A DNA stretch of 64,000 nucleotides from Bryobacter sp. (GTDB taxonomy: Bacteria > Acidobacteriota > Terriglobia > Bryobacterales > Bryobacteraceae), in contig JALHNH010000005.1 of assembly GCA_022843625.1 (NCBI GenBank), positions 62,001-126,000 of the forward strand. Direction: 5' to 3'. Below the pieces are notes generated by a model. That model was not told the origin of the DNA. It saw only the letters and a program-made list of their open reading frames with translations, and made no database searches. This document shows positions 54,274 through 63,748 of this stretch, piece by piece. Numbering within the stretch: position 1 is the stretch's first letter; each line of letters starts with the position of its first letter. The translations under genes were made by a program, and so were the position numbers.

Positions 54274-55134
54274 TCAGTAGACATCGAGATCTTTACCAAT
54301 CGCGAAATGTCCTGAGTAGGTAGACCGGATTTCTTTGGTGAGCTGCGATTCGGGGACGCCCCAGAGGAGCAGGTGGGTCAGAACCAGAAGTTTGGGCTTC
54401 GCCAGCGTAGCGATTTTTCCAACGTCCGGGCCGGACGTATGGGCGTTGCGGTGATAGGCCTGCCATTGAGGCGGACGGCGCGTTAGGCCAAGTTCGCTGT
54501 AGACCTCATGCACCAGGATGTCGCAACCGTTGCAGAGCTTGGCGATCTCTTCGTTGTAGATGGTGTCGCCTGAGACAACGATGCGCTTGTCGGGAGTCTG
54601 AAAGTGGAAGGCGAAGCTGTTCGGCCAGCCGGCGTGCTCTACCGCGATTGCAGTGACGGTTATATTGGAATCCTTGTAGACAATGCCGGGTTTGATTTCA
54701 CTAACTTCGATGCGGTAAGAGGCAGGGTCGCCTTTTTCCAGTTTGTTCACCCGGTTGTCGATGTCCTCTTTGTAAGCAGCCTCTATGTGGCGGGCCATGG
54801 ATTTAGTGCCTTTGGGGCCGATGAGTTTGAGGGGGGCGTGGCGGTCGAGCACTGCGGGCATGAGATAGAAATCGGCCAGGCCGGCGGTGTGGTCCGAGTG
54901 CAGGTGCGTGAGAAAGGCCGTCTTTAAGTTGGCCGGGGCGAGGGCCTGAATTCCCTTTTCTGCGGCGGCAGCGGCTCGGCGGACGACACCGGGGCCAAGA
55001 TCGACTACATAGGAGGCACCGTTGACTACGATGGCCGTCGAGGGACCGGAGCGGAGAGGGTCGGCGTTTGGCGTGCCCGTGCCAAGAAGGACGACTTGAG
55101 TTTGGGCCCAGGTGAGAAGCAGCAAAGACAGCAT
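54274..55134 (-). CDS. MBL-fold metallohydrolase (RNase Z/arylsulfatase-like), exported
   Basis: A 286-aa metallo-beta-lactamase-fold hydrolase. The N-terminus LSLLLLTWAQTQVVLLGTGTP looks like a short signal peptide followed by the first strand. The metal-binding motif HLHSDHTAG (about 77-84), a further His in VEHAGWPNSF, VVSGDT and the final LTHLLLW are present. The fold group is close to RNase Z and secreted arylsulfatase-type enzymes; the signal suggests a non-tRNA substrate. Substrate unknown. Confidence 0.88.
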   Translation of the reverse strand: MLSLLLLTWAQTQVVLLGTGTPNADPLRSGPSTAIVVNGASYVVDLGPGVVRRAAAAAEKGIQALAPANLKTAFLTHLHSDHTAGLADFYLMPAVLDRHAPLKLIGPKGTKSMARHIEAAYKEDIDNRVNKLEKGDPASYRIEVSEIKPGIVYKDSNITVTAIAVEHAGWPNSFAFHFQTPDKRIVVSGDTIYNEEIAKLCNGCDILVHEVYSELGLTRRPPQWQAYHRNAHTSGPDVGKIATLAKPKLLVLTHLLLWGVPESQLTKEIRSTYSGHFAIGKDLDVY

Positions 55135-55160
55135 CCCACTAGACTATACAGAAGGAACCT

Positions 55161-55475
55161 ATGGGAGCAAAAGAAAGACAGCGTAAGATCCTTGAAGAGG
55201 CTTGGGTGGGCGATGCCGTGTTGTCGCTCTATGCGCGGCGCAGGATTCTGGTCGATGGCCGGGGGATTGATAACGAAAAAGCAATCCGGATGACATCGAA
55301 TAAATTTCTTCAGGTGACCGGGGATGCTTCAGAAGTGGAAGCCAGGATCGGACGCTTGTTCGAGGCTGAGGGGCTCGAGGCGGCCTTCGCCTGGATTGAA
55401 GCTACGCTTGTGCCTGTGTTTGAAAAGCAAGAGCGGAGGATTGCTCCTCCGCTCTTGCGTAATAAAAGACCCTGA
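55161..55475 (+). CDS. Small RNase III-domain-like protein
   Basis: A 104-aa protein. The stretch ILEEAWVGDAVLSLYARRRIL resembles the RNase III signature E-x-L-G-D-(A/S)-V-L, with the acidic Glu and Asp both in place. MTSNKFLQVTGDASEVEARIG, then FAWIEATLVPVF, fits the remaining helices of a minimal RNase III domain (as in Mini-III). There is no double-stranded RNA-binding domain. A rRNA- or RNA-processing role would be plausible. The 3' end of this gene overlaps the terminator of the convergent RRM gene. Confidence 0.62.
   Translation: MGAKERQRKILEEAWVGDAVLSLYARRRILVDGRGIDNEKAIRMTSNKFLQVTGDASEVEARIGRLFEAEGLEAAFAWIEATLVPVFEKQERRIAPPLLRNKRP
55423..55458 (-). terminator. Rho-independent terminator of the RRM gene inside a convergent coding region
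   Basis: On the minus strand a perfect 14-base stem GCAAGAGCGGAGGA / TCCTCCGCTCTTGC with a 4-base loop is followed by TTTT. It lies about 30 bases beyond the RRM gene stop and within the last 20 codons of the convergent RNase III-like gene, whose C-terminal residues it therefore also encodes. There is no T-run on the plus strand. Confidence 0.8.
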
Positions 55476-55486
55476 AGACTGGAAGC

Positions 55487-55840
55487 TTACCAGCGGGGTT
55501 CGCGACGTTCACGGCCGAAGCCGCCACCGCCACCAGGACGGCCACCGCCACCACCACCGGGACGGCCACCCCCGCCACCACCCGGACCACGCTCTTCGCG
55601 AGGACGGGCTTCGTTCACCTGAAGGGCACGACCACCGAGGTCTTTCCCATTCATCGATGCAATAGCGCGTTGTGCTTCTTCGGCATTCGGCATTTCCACG
55701 AAACCAAAACCGCGGCTACGGCCGGTCTCGCGCTCTTTCACGATCGTTGCTTTGTCGACCGGACCGTAAGCAGAGAAAGCTGCTTCCAGGTCGATTTCGG
55801 TCGTACGGAAGGAAAGGTTCCCCACGTAAATATTCGTCAT
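55487..55840 (-). CDS. RRM-type RNA-binding protein with Gly-rich tail
   Basis: About 117 aa. Residues 1-80 are a complete RRM: RNP2 NIYVGNLSF and RNP1 RGFGFVEM with aromatic residues in place. The C-terminal 35 residues are Gly/Arg-rich ([14 protein letters not shown]), as in bacterial and plant cold-induced GRPs. It likely binds single-stranded RNA and might act as an RNA chaperone. ATG 55840 is favoured over ATG 55843 because AGGAG is 5 bases away instead of 2. Confidence 0.94.
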   Translation of the reverse strand: MTNIYVGNLSFRTTEIDLEAAFSAYGPVDKATIVKERETGRSRGFGFVEMPNAEEAQRAIASMNGKDLGGRALQVNEARPREERGPGGGGGGRPGGGGGGRPGGGGGFGRERREPRW

Positions 55841-55959
55841 CATATCTCCTAAACTCTGTACTACTATTGATCGTTCATGAGGGAATCCGCGCCAGCCATT
55901 CTCATCGACATACCGACAGGAGCCAACCTCAAAACTATATTCCTATATTACCCACAACT

Positions 55960-57243
55960 ATGACCAAACGTTTGTTGCTGGTATTGACGGAGTTTCCACC
56001 CTCGTTTGGGGGAATGCAGACACACGCCATTGAACTGAGCCGGTGGCTGCATGATCGCGGCTATCACGTACAGGTAGCCACCTACCGCTTGGAAGAGGGG
56101 CCAGCCGGGGTCCCAGCCTTCCCCTTTGAGGTTCATCGCGTGATGTCGAGGGTTGCCTACCAGGCGAACGTGCGTAAACTGGCTCAATTGGCAAGCCAGA
56201 TGAGAGCAGATTTGATCTACTCCTCAACCGTCTATTACGGAGAATTGGCCGGGCAGACGGGGCTGCCAGTTCTGTGCCGCAGTGCTGGCAATGATGTTCT
56301 AAGGCCGTGGATCGCCTGGCCGTTCCGCCTGGGTAGCCGGGTGCTGGATCTGCCCTGGGTCGAGCGTCAAATCTACCGAAGATGGAAGCACTGGGATTGG
56401 CCGCTGCAGTTGGAGGGAATTATGCTCGAGAGGCGTGCGGCGATGATGCGCAGTTCGGCAAAGCAAATGCAGAGGATCTTTGCCAATTCTACGTTCACAC
56501 AGAACTTGCTTCACGAAGCTGAGGTATCGCCAGACCGGGTAGAAGTTCTGCCCGGGGGCGTAGATGTGAACTTCTTCGCCGATGGACGAAGCACTCGAGC
56601 GGAGTTGAACCTGAATGAGGATCACTACTATTTATTGACCGCTTGCCGTTTAGTGGAGAAGAAGGGACTCGATACGCTGGTTGAGGCGCTGGCGTTGTTA
56701 CGGAATCGAGGGGTCAAGCTTCGATTGCTGATTGCTGGTGAGGGTGCGAGTAGAAACTGTATTGAGGAAATTGTGGCGAGACTGGGGTTGTCTGACAGCG
56801 TGACGCTATTAGGCTACGTTAGTCGAGAGCGCCTCCGAGCTTACCTCCATGTCAGCGACTTGTTTGTGCTTTCGAGTAGAGAGGTCGTAGACCCGAGAAC
56901 CGGGCTGCGCGATGCAGAGACGATGGGACGGGTCTTGTGTGAAGCTTCAGCTTGCTGCTTGCCCGTCGTAACTACCACAAGTGGCGGTATCCCGAGTGTG
57001 ATTCAGGATGGCTGGAATGGTTTGCTGGCAAGGCCGGGGTGTGCAGAAGATCTCGCAGCCAAGATCGAAACCGTTTGGAGAGATCGAGAGCTTGGTGAGA
57101 GGTTGGGGCGCAATGGACTTAGGCAAGCCCACGAACGATTTGACTGGCAAGTTCTTTTTGCCGCGCACGAGTTGGCAATCGAGAAGATACTTGTTAGTCG
57201 CGGGAGTAGACTTCACACTAAAAAAAATTCCTTGACACTGTAA
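55960..57243 (+). CDS. Glycosyltransferase family 4
   Basis: A 427-aa GT-B glycosyltransferase acting in the cytoplasm on envelope or exopolysaccharide. N-terminal domain: LLLVLTEFPPSFGGMQTHAIELSRWL. C-terminal donor domain: VEVLPGGVDVNFF, TACRLVEKKGLDTLVEALALL, then the EX7E-type region ETMGRVLCEASACCLPVVTT. The track start at 55672 runs antisense through the RRM gene; ATG 55960 gives the expected N-terminus. Monocistronic. Sugar donor is unknown. Confidence 0.92.
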   Translation: MTKRLLLVLTEFPPSFGGMQTHAIELSRWLHDRGYHVQVATYRLEEGPAGVPAFPFEVHRVMSRVAYQANVRKLAQLASQMRADLIYSSTVYYGELAGQTGLPVLCRSAGNDVLRPWIAWPFRLGSRVLDLPWVERQIYRRWKHWDWPLQLEGIMLERRAAMMRSSAKQMQRIFANSTFTQNLLHEAEVSPDRVEVLPGGVDVNFFADGRSTRAELNLNEDHYYLLTACRLVEKKGLDTLVEALALLRNRGVKLRLLIAGEGASRNCIEEIVARLGLSDSVTLLGYVSRERLRAYLHVSDLFVLSSREVVDPRTGLRDAETMGRVLCEASACCLPVVTTTSGGIPSVIQDGWNGLLARPGCAEDLAAKIETVWRDRELGERLGRNGLRQAHERFDWQVLFAAHELAIEKILVSRGSRLHTKKNSLTL

Positions 57244-57259
57244 TTTGCAAGTAGCTATG

Positions 57260-57425
57260 CTGAAATCAGTCACCGGTTCAGGGAATCTGGTTCGAATCCA
57301 GAACTGCCCCGCAGCGGTAAACGGGAACGACCAGCGCACTATGGCACTGGGCTCTTGGGAGCCTGGGAAGCCGCGCTCAGTAGGCCAATCACTTGCCCGT
57401 GAGTCCGAATACCTGCCTCTGATCG
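57260..57425 (+). promoter_or_regulatory. Cobalamin (AdoCbl-type) riboswitch
   Basis: The segment has the conserved blocks GGGAATCTGGTTCGAATCC, then CTGCCCCGCAGCGGTAA, then GGCACTGG...CTGGGAAGCC, and ends with the B12-box-like GAGTCCGAATACCTGCC. Order and spacing are those of cobalamin riboswitches. It precedes a BtuB-like receptor by about 50 bases. A small CTCC-GAAG-GGGAG hairpin at about 57457-57468 would hide the Shine-Dalgarno, pointing to translational control when cobalamin is abundant. Confidence 0.94.
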
Positions 57426-57477
57426 CCACGCAAAACTGCATGCGCATTTCCGAACACTCCGAAGGGGAGCCGCACGG

Positions 57478-59793
57478 ATGAACAGCCGTATTCTGTCTTT
57501 TTTTCTAAGCACACTTACACTTATCGCCGTAGGTCCGCAATTTAGCGGGCGCGTCGAAGACACTCAAGGAACCGCCATCGCCGGCGCGCGCATCAGCGTC
57601 TACCCGGCCGGTGCCTCCAACCCCATCACGACAACCTCGAACAAGTCTGGAAACTTCTCACTCGATGTTCCTGAAGCCGCAAGCTACCTGCTGACTGCGG
57701 TAACCAATAATCTGTCCCTTCCCAAGGGCCTTCGATTGGACGGCCCTTCTCCCAGTCTTGTGCTGCGTCTTGAGCCAGTCGCTCAGCGATCTTCGATCAC
57801 CGTCACGGCGGAGGGTCTGGCAACCTCGGTAGAAGACTCCGGTAAGGCCTTCGACATCATCGACAGAGAAGCCCTCTCTCGACGCAATGAGATCTTCTTC
57901 CTCGAGTCCATTCGCAATACTCCTGGCATGCAGGTGCAGCAAACAGGAGGACCCGGCGCCATAGCCCGCATTGTCACGCGCGGTCTTCGCACGGCAGACA
58001 CTGCCGTCCTAATCGATGGCTTTCGCTTCCGCGATACTACTTCAACCCAGGGCGATGCAGGCAGTCTGCTGTCGGATCTCCTCGTCGTTAACCCAGACCG
58101 CTTCGAGGCCTGCCGCGGCAGCGAGTCCGCTCTCTATGGCACCAACGCCATTGGCGGCACGCTCAACATAGTCACCGATTCCGGCGGCGGCGCAACACAC
58201 GGTGAAGTCGATTTTGAAGGTGGCGGCCTTGGTCTCTTCCGTGGCTTGGCCAAAGCCAGTGGCGGGCAAGGCCGTCTTCAGTGGTCAGCCTCTGCAGTCC
58301 ACTTAAATGTCCTCGATGGCATCGACGGAACAGACCGCTATCGCAACTCGGGTACCCAAAGCTTTGCCCGCTTTGCCCTCAACGCGAAGACTTCAATCTC
58401 CACCCGCCTCTTCACTACCGAAGCATTCTCGCAGTACAACCAGGGGCCCGGTGCCAGGTTCGGCATCGTATTTCCCGCAGGCATCATCCCCGGCACTCTT
58501 GCCTTCTACAACCCGCAGGCAGATGACCCGGATGCCCGCCGCGCCACCCGAACCATCATGGGGCTCGTAGGCCTCGACCGGCAAATCTCAAGCAAGCTCA
58601 GCCTTCGTCTGCAGTACAACCGCCTCCATACGAATCGCTATGATGCCAACGGCCCCGGCGGCTCCGGTTTTCAGGCTCGCTTCCGCGACTTCAACCAGTT
58701 TGGCGGCGAGCTGGATACGGTCGCTGCAAGGCTCAACTATGCCTGGGCAAAGCGTCAGAACCTCTTGATCGGTTACGAATTCGAGCGGGAACACTTCTAC
58801 AATTTTGGTGACGACAACAACCCCAACCCTGCCTCAAGAAATACCCGTCGGGTTGGCATCACTCAGCGATCCAGTGCCATCTACGCTCAGCAGCAATTCC
58901 AGCTTCTGGGGGGCTTGATCCTGAATCTCAGCGGCCGCATCCAGGACTTCAGCCTCCGCCAGCCTAACTTCTACAGTGCCCCTGCCTTCTACGAAAGAGG
59001 CGATCTTTCGTCTCCGCCTCGTGCCTATACTGGCGATGCATCTCTCGCGTATCTCATCGCTCGTAGTGGCACCAAGTTCCGCACCCATCTAGGCCGAGCT
59101 TACCGCGCCCCTTCACTCTATGAACGCTTTGGCACTGCCCTTTTCAGCGGTCGCTACAGCATCTATGGCGACCCCAACCTGCAGCCCGACCGAGCACTCT
59201 CGCTCGACTTTGGCGTGGACCAATACCTCTTCGCCAGCAAAGCGAAAATCGCTGCCACCTATTTCTACACACGTCTCCAGCAGGTGGTCGGCTTTGGCCC
59301 TGTCCCAAGAGAACCCTACGGCCGCACCAGCGGCTATTTCAACACAGGCGGAGGGCTGGCCCGAGGGGTCGAATTGTCAGCCTCGCTTCAGCCCACTCGC
59401 AAACTCTCCTTGCAGACGGCTTATACCTACACCGGTACTCTCGAGCGCCGTCCCATCTTCCTTACGGGCGAACTCCAGTCTCAGCGAGTCTTCCCTCATA
59501 CCTATTCACTGACGGCAACGTACTTTTTTACGAAGAACTTTGATGCCACCTTTGACTACTTCCACGCCTCGAGCTACCTCGTGCCGTTCTTTGTATCAAC
59601 CGGGAGCCGAGCCTTCCGTTTCGAAGGGCCACGCAAGGCCGACATCGCTGCCCGCTACCGAATCCCGTTACGAGATCGCAACGCTCTCGAACTTTTTACC
59701 CGCCTCGAAAACATCAACAACCGCACTTATTATGAAGCCGGTTACCAGACTCCAGGCTTTTGGGGTACAGGTGGTTTTCGGCTTTACTTCTAA
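57478..59793 (+). CDS. btuB: TonB-dependent cobalamin-type outer membrane receptor
   Basis: A 771-aa outer-membrane receptor. The order is a signal peptide (RILSFFLSTLTLIAVG), a carboxypeptidase-regulatory-like domain (FSGRVEDTQGTAIAGARISV, about 20-105), a plug domain (FFLESIRNTPGMQVQQ, then VLIDGFRFRD and the end of plug, SALYGTNAIGGTLNIVT), and a beta-barrel ending with an aromatic residue (GGFRLYF). A cobalamin riboswitch upstream points to vitamin B12 or a precursor as ligand. No btuCDF transporter genes are adjacent. The N-terminal regulatory-like domain is a common acidobacterial addition. ATG 57478 has GGGGAG upstream. Confidence 0.93.
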   Translation: MNSRILSFFLSTLTLIAVGPQFSGRVEDTQGTAIAGARISVYPAGASNPITTTSNKSGNFSLDVPEAASYLLTAVTNNLSLPKGLRLDGPSPSLVLRLEPVAQRSSITVTAEGLATSVEDSGKAFDIIDREALSRRNEIFFLESIRNTPGMQVQQTGGPGAIARIVTRGLRTADTAVLIDGFRFRDTTSTQGDAGSLLSDLLVVNPDRFEACRGSESALYGTNAIGGTLNIVTDSGGGATHGEVDFEGGGLGLFRGLAKASGGQGRLQWSASAVHLNVLDGIDGTDRYRNSGTQSFARFALNAKTSISTRLFTTEAFSQYNQGPGARFGIVFPAGIIPGTLAFYNPQADDPDARRATRTIMGLVGLDRQISSKLSLRLQYNRLHTNRYDANGPGGSGFQARFRDFNQFGGELDTVAARLNYAWAKRQNLLIGYEFEREHFYNFGDDNNPNPASRNTRRVGITQRSSAIYAQQQFQLLGGLILNLSGRIQDFSLRQPNFYSAPAFYERGDLSSPPRAYTGDASLAYLIARSGTKFRTHLGRAYRAPSLYERFGTALFSGRYSIYGDPNLQPDRALSLDFGVDQYLFASKAKIAATYFYTRLQQVVGFGPVPREPYGRTSGYFNTGGGLARGVELSASLQPTRKLSLQTAYTYTGTLERRPIFLTGELQSQRVFPHTYSLTATYFFTKNFDATFDYFHASSYLVPFFVSTGSRAFRFEGPRKADIAARYRIPLRDRNALELFTRLENINNRTYYEAGYQTPGFWGTGGFRLYF

Positions 59794-59872
59794 AATTTAA
59801 TCTGTACTGATTTTCATTGGCTTGCGCAAATCTGATAGGCTTCGCATCAGCTTTTGCTCCAAGGAGAAATCT

Positions 59873-62800
59873 ATGAAGTCACGTCAGCTTCTGCTCGCCT
59901 TCTCCTGTTGCGTACTTTTGAGTGCACAACAGGACCGCGGGTCTATAACCGGAGTGGTTAAAGACTCAACCGGTGCCCTCATTCCCGATGCGAAGATCAC
60001 AGCCACCCGCACCGAAACAAACACCATGATCAACATAACCTCGTCCTCTTCGGGCGATTACACTCTTCCTTCTCTCGACATTGGCACTTATACGCTTCGG
60101 GTGGAAAAACAGGGTTTCAAGAGTTCCATCGCAAGAGACATCACAGTCACGGCCTCGGGTGCGGCTCGCATCGACATCACCCTCGAAGTCGGCACAGCAC
60201 AACAGTCGGTTGAGATTGTCGCCTCAGGAGTTCAAGTCCAGACTGAGAATGCCCGAATTCAGACTGCAGTAGCCAACCGTCTGGTCGATCAGCTTCCCCT
60301 CGTCGTAGGCGGTCAGTTGCGGTCTCCGTTTGATCTTGCGCTGTTGGCACCTGAAGTGAAAGCTCCTAACAACGCCAATGACAACTTCTCTATCGGTGGC
60401 GGCCAGGCTGCAACCTATGGTGTTTCCCTCGATGGCGTGTCGTCCAACACTGGACGCGCACTGCAAACGCAGTGGGCCGCAATGAATACTCCCTCGCTCG
60501 ACGCGATCAGCGAATTCACTGTCGAATCCAATGGCTTCAAAGCCGAATACGGTCGTGCTCAGGGCGGACAGATGAGCTTCGTCTCGAAGTCCGGTACCAA
60601 TGAGTATCACGGCAACCTCTTCGAGTTCCTTCGCAACGATGCGCTCGACGCCGGTTTCTTCAACAAGGCCACCAGAAAGCCTGTCTACAAGCAGCACGAT
60701 TTCGGCGGCACCTTCGGGGGCCCTATCTCGATCCCGAAACTTTACAACGGCAAGAATCGTAGTTTCTTCTTCACCTCCTATGAAGGCTTCCGCAATCGAG
60801 AAGGCGCAAATCCCAGCTTCCTGTCTGTTGCGCCTAAGGAATTTTACGACGGCAATTTCACCAACTGGGTCGACAACAACAACCGTCAGATCCCCATCTT
60901 TGACCCCACTACAGGAGGCTCCGGCGTTCGTACCCAGTTCCCGAACAACCAGATTCCCCAATCCCGTTTTGACAATGTATTCAAGGCCCTGAGCCCGATT
61001 GGACAGACTGCACTTCCCAACGTAGCCGGAATTGTTCCGGGTACTTCTGCTTATGTCCGCAACAACTTCATCCAGGCCGGCAGTCAGGTGGCTCCCTGGG
61101 ATAAGTTCAGTCTCCGCGGCGATCAAGTCATCAGTGACAAGCACCGCATGAGCGGTTACTTCTCACGCAATACACGCTCATCCGCCCCGGGTGCCGGTGG
61201 CCCCGTCGGCCTGCCGGGCTTCCTCAACGGAGGAAATTTCAACAACACAATCAGCCGCCAATACCGTATGAGCTGGGATTGGACGATCTCAGCAAACAAG
61301 ATCAACCGCTTCTATGCTGGTGGTAATGACTGGCGCGAAATCAACCGTGCTCTAGCGGTTGGTGCCAAGCCATGGAAGGATACAGTCTGTCTTGCCAACG
61401 TGCCGGACTGCAATAACAATTTGCTTAATGTCTCCATCGGTGACTTTGCCAGTTGGGGCGGGCCTTCCGACAATGGCTCGGATAATGCCGTTTACTCCTT
61501 CAACGACGATTTCAGTTGGGTCAAAGGCAAGCACACCATGAAAATGGGTGGCCTCTATGAGATGGTGAATTACAGTGGCTTCGGTCAGCAGAACATCATG
61601 GGTCAGGCTTCCTTCAATCGCCGTGTTACCGGCCAGCTTGGGGATCTTGCCAATGCTACCGGCTCTGGTTTTGCCAGCCTTGTTCTGGGTGGTGCTGTAA
61701 CAGGCAATATCCACACGCCACGATACATTGCCCAGCGCTTTCCCTACTATGGTGGATATTTCCAGGATGACTGGCGCGTGAACAATAAGCTGACCATCAA
61801 TTTTGGCGTTCGCTATGACATCAATGTTTCTCCTTACGCTGCAAACGACCAGTTCAGTGACTTTGATCCTACTCGCCCGAATCCCGGTGCCAATGGCCGT
61901 CCCGGTGCGCTGGTTTTTGCCGGTACAGGCGAAGGTCGCGAAGGCAAGCGGCGGCTTGTCGATACCTGGTTTGGCGGCTACGGCCCCCGTCTCTCAATGG
62001 CTTACAGCCTGAACGAAAAGACTGTGATTCGTGCCGGTGCTGCTCGCACCTTCGGAGCCGTCCGCGCCGTTGGTGGTTCCACACACTTTCAGGGATTCGT
62101 CCAAATTTATGACACGCCCCAGACCGATCCACAGGGTTTCACTCCTACTTTTCAGCTACAGAACGGCTTTCCTGCCTGGCCCAAGCCACCATTCTTGAGG
62201 CCAGAATTCAACAACTACAACGGACAGCCCTGGTGGCAAGGTAATGAAGTGAGCCGAGCGCCCGAGAACCTGACTTATACAATGAACATCCAGCGTCAGA
62301 TCAACAAAGATACCGTCTTTGAATTTGGCTATAACTACGTTCGCGGCACTCACCTCCAGGCAGGCCTGCTCAACTACAACCAGTTGAATTTTGCCAACCT
62401 CCCGGCAAATCTCAGCCCCTTCACTGCTGCTGGCCGTACATTGTTGAACTCGAGTATCAGTTCTCCGGCAGCTGCGGCTGCAGGCATCGCCAAGCCCTTC
62501 GCCAGCTTCCGGGACAACCTGAGTGTTGCCTGGTCGCTTCGTCCGTTTCCGCAGTACAGCACTATCGATACGGCCGGAGGCAATGGGGATCGTAGCGGTT
62601 CTTCGAAGTATCATGCGTTGATCCTGAAGCTGGAAAAACGATACTCCAGCGGTCTTACCTTCCTCACTAGCTATGTCTTCTCGAAGATCCTGACGGACGC
62701 CGATTCAGCCTGGGTTGGCGGCGCAGCTATGGATCAATACAATCGAAAACTCGAGTACTCTATCGGTCAGTTTGACCAGACCCACAACCTGAAATTGAGC

Positions 62801-63343
62801 TACGTCTATGAGCTCCCCTTCGGCAAGGGCCGCAAGTATTTATCCGGCGGTGGCTTCAGCAATGCAGCTCTTGGCGGATGGCGTCTGGGCGGCGTTCAGA
62901 CCTACAGTTCTGGCACTCCTGTTGGTATTGGCACGACGGTTGGCTTCCCGATCTTCGCTGGCGCCAATCGTGCCACCGTATCCACTTACGAGGGCTGGCG
63001 CAACAAGCCCGCCGGTGAGCGTTTTGACCCGTTCAAGGAGACTTACATTTCTCGTTCGGTCTTCCCCGATCAGCCGACAGATCGCATGGGCAACATGACC
63101 CGCTACAACCCCAACTTCCGCTTTCTACCCAACCTGACCGAGAACTTCTCGATTGCCAAGGACTTCAACCTGGGCGAGAAGGTTCGCTTCAATCTTCGTG
63201 GAGAAGCCTTCAACGCCTTCAACCGTACCCTTTGGGGTGGCGTTGGTGGCGCGCAGACACTGCAGGACCCCAACTTCGGGATTTGGCGCAATCAGATCAA
63301 TCAGCCACGGCGGCTTCAGATTGCTCTCAAGCTGAATTTCTAG
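59873..63343 (+). CDS. Oar-like TonB-dependent receptor with carboxypeptidase-regulatory domain
   Basis: A 1156-aa outer-membrane protein typical of Acidobacteriota. The signal peptide (SRQLLLAFSCCVLLSAQ) is followed by a regulatory-like domain (GSITGVVKDSTGALIPDAKI), a plug-like region (VANRLVDQLPLVVGG, EFTVESNGFKAEYGRAQGG), and a long barrel ending ...LKLNF. Start ATG 59873 has AAGGAG six bases upstream; the track start at 59822 is too early. It lies 79 bases after btuB and may be cotranscribed. Such proteins in this phylum are many per genome and substrates are mostly unknown; a polymer such as a glycan or peptide is usually suggested. Confidence 0.93.
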   Translation: MKSRQLLLAFSCCVLLSAQQDRGSITGVVKDSTGALIPDAKITATRTETNTMINITSSSSGDYTLPSLDIGTYTLRVEKQGFKSSIARDITVTASGAARIDITLEVGTAQQSVEIVASGVQVQTENARIQTAVANRLVDQLPLVVGGQLRSPFDLALLAPEVKAPNNANDNFSIGGGQAATYGVSLDGVSSNTGRALQTQWAAMNTPSLDAISEFTVESNGFKAEYGRAQGGQMSFVSKSGTNEYHGNLFEFLRNDALDAGFFNKATRKPVYKQHDFGGTFGGPISIPKLYNGKNRSFFFTSYEGFRNREGANPSFLSVAPKEFYDGNFTNWVDNNNRQIPIFDPTTGGSGVRTQFPNNQIPQSRFDNVFKALSPIGQTALPNVAGIVPGTSAYVRNNFIQAGSQVAPWDKFSLRGDQVISDKHRMSGYFSRNTRSSAPGAGGPVGLPGFLNGGNFNNTISRQYRMSWDWTISANKINRFYAGGNDWREINRALAVGAKPWKDTVCLANVPDCNNNLLNVSIGDFASWGGPSDNGSDNAVYSFNDDFSWVKGKHTMKMGGLYEMVNYSGFGQQNIMGQASFNRRVTGQLGDLANATGSGFASLVLGGAVTGNIHTPRYIAQRFPYYGGYFQDDWRVNNKLTINFGVRYDINVSPYAANDQFSDFDPTRPNPGANGRPGALVFAGTGEGREGKRRLVDTWFGGYGPRLSMAYSLNEKTVIRAGAARTFGAVRAVGGSTHFQGFVQIYDTPQTDPQGFTPTFQLQNGFPAWPKPPFLRPEFNNYNGQPWWQGNEVSRAPENLTYTMNIQRQINKDTVFEFGYNYVRGTHLQAGLLNYNQLNFANLPANLSPFTAAGRTLLNSSISSPAAAAAGIAKPFASFRDNLSVAWSLRPFPQYSTIDTAGGNGDRSGSSKYHALILKLEKRYSSGLTFLTSYVFSKILTDADSAWVGGAAMDQYNRKLEYSIGQFDQTHNLKLSYVYELPFGKGRKYLSGGGFSNAALGGWRLGGVQTYSSGTPVGIGTTVGFPIFAGANRATVSTYEGWRNKPAGERFDPFKETYISRSVFPDQPTDRMGNMTRYNPNFRFLPNLTENFSIAKDFNLGEKVRFNLRGEAFNAFNRTLWGGVGGAQTLQDPNFGIWRNQINQPRRLQIALKLNF

Positions 63344-63346
63344 GCT

Positions 63347-63748
63347 TCACTGCGGAAAGGCTGCGGCGCGAGCCAAGGCCATCCGCAGGCCAAGTCTGTC
63401 CATTTCAACTAACCGGCCATTTACACGCAAACGCCCTCCGAGTGAGGGCGTTTTGCCGTTCGGGTCCCAATACTGCTTGACCTTCCTGCCACCAAAGTGG
63501 CGCAGGTCGGATGTCCTGGGTGCCTGCCTGGTCCGCCACACTACGTGGAGAAAAAGTGGAGTTTTGTTGTACTCACCAAAGATGGGCAAAAGCAGTTCCG
63601 GGGGAGTGCCAATCGTGTCCATCGTAAAGAGCACAGGTGCGTTCACCGCTGCTTCCACAACAACGAGTCCGTCCTGCTCCATCGGTGTGGATCCGGGCCC
63701 GCTTGCGCAACCGCAGAGGGCCAGAGCCAGAAATAGCCGGCGCCTCAC
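63347..63748 (-). CDS. Small putative lipoprotein of unknown function
   Basis: A 133-aa protein with an N-terminal signal and lipobox-like LALALCGCAS. The mature part contains VLFTMDTIGTPPELLLPIFGE and a basic C-terminal half with GLRMALARAAAF. No domain is recognised. Its start overlaps the stop of the upstream TPR-type gene (ATGA), so they form an operon. It ends 3 bases from the convergent Oar-like gene. Confidence 0.7.
   Translation of the reverse strand: MRRRLFLALALCGCASGPGSTPMEQDGLVVVEAAVNAPVLFTMDTIGTPPELLLPIFGEYNKTPLFLHVVWRTRQAPRTSDLRHFGGRKVKQYWDPNGKTPSLGGRLRVNGRLVEMDRLGLRMALARAAAFPQ

Noticed and set aside
55672-55959. N-terminal extension of the glycosyltransferase in the ORF track
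   Set aside because: Runs antisense through the RRM gene; the GT4 N-terminus begins at 55960.
57285-57310. GGTTCGAATCC, a tRNA T-loop-like sequence
   Set aside because: It is part of the conserved core of the cobalamin riboswitch; no acceptor, D or anticodon arms can be formed around it.
57245-57481. 78-aa ORF before btuB
   Set aside because: Lies across the riboswitch aptamer, so it is RNA structure, not code.
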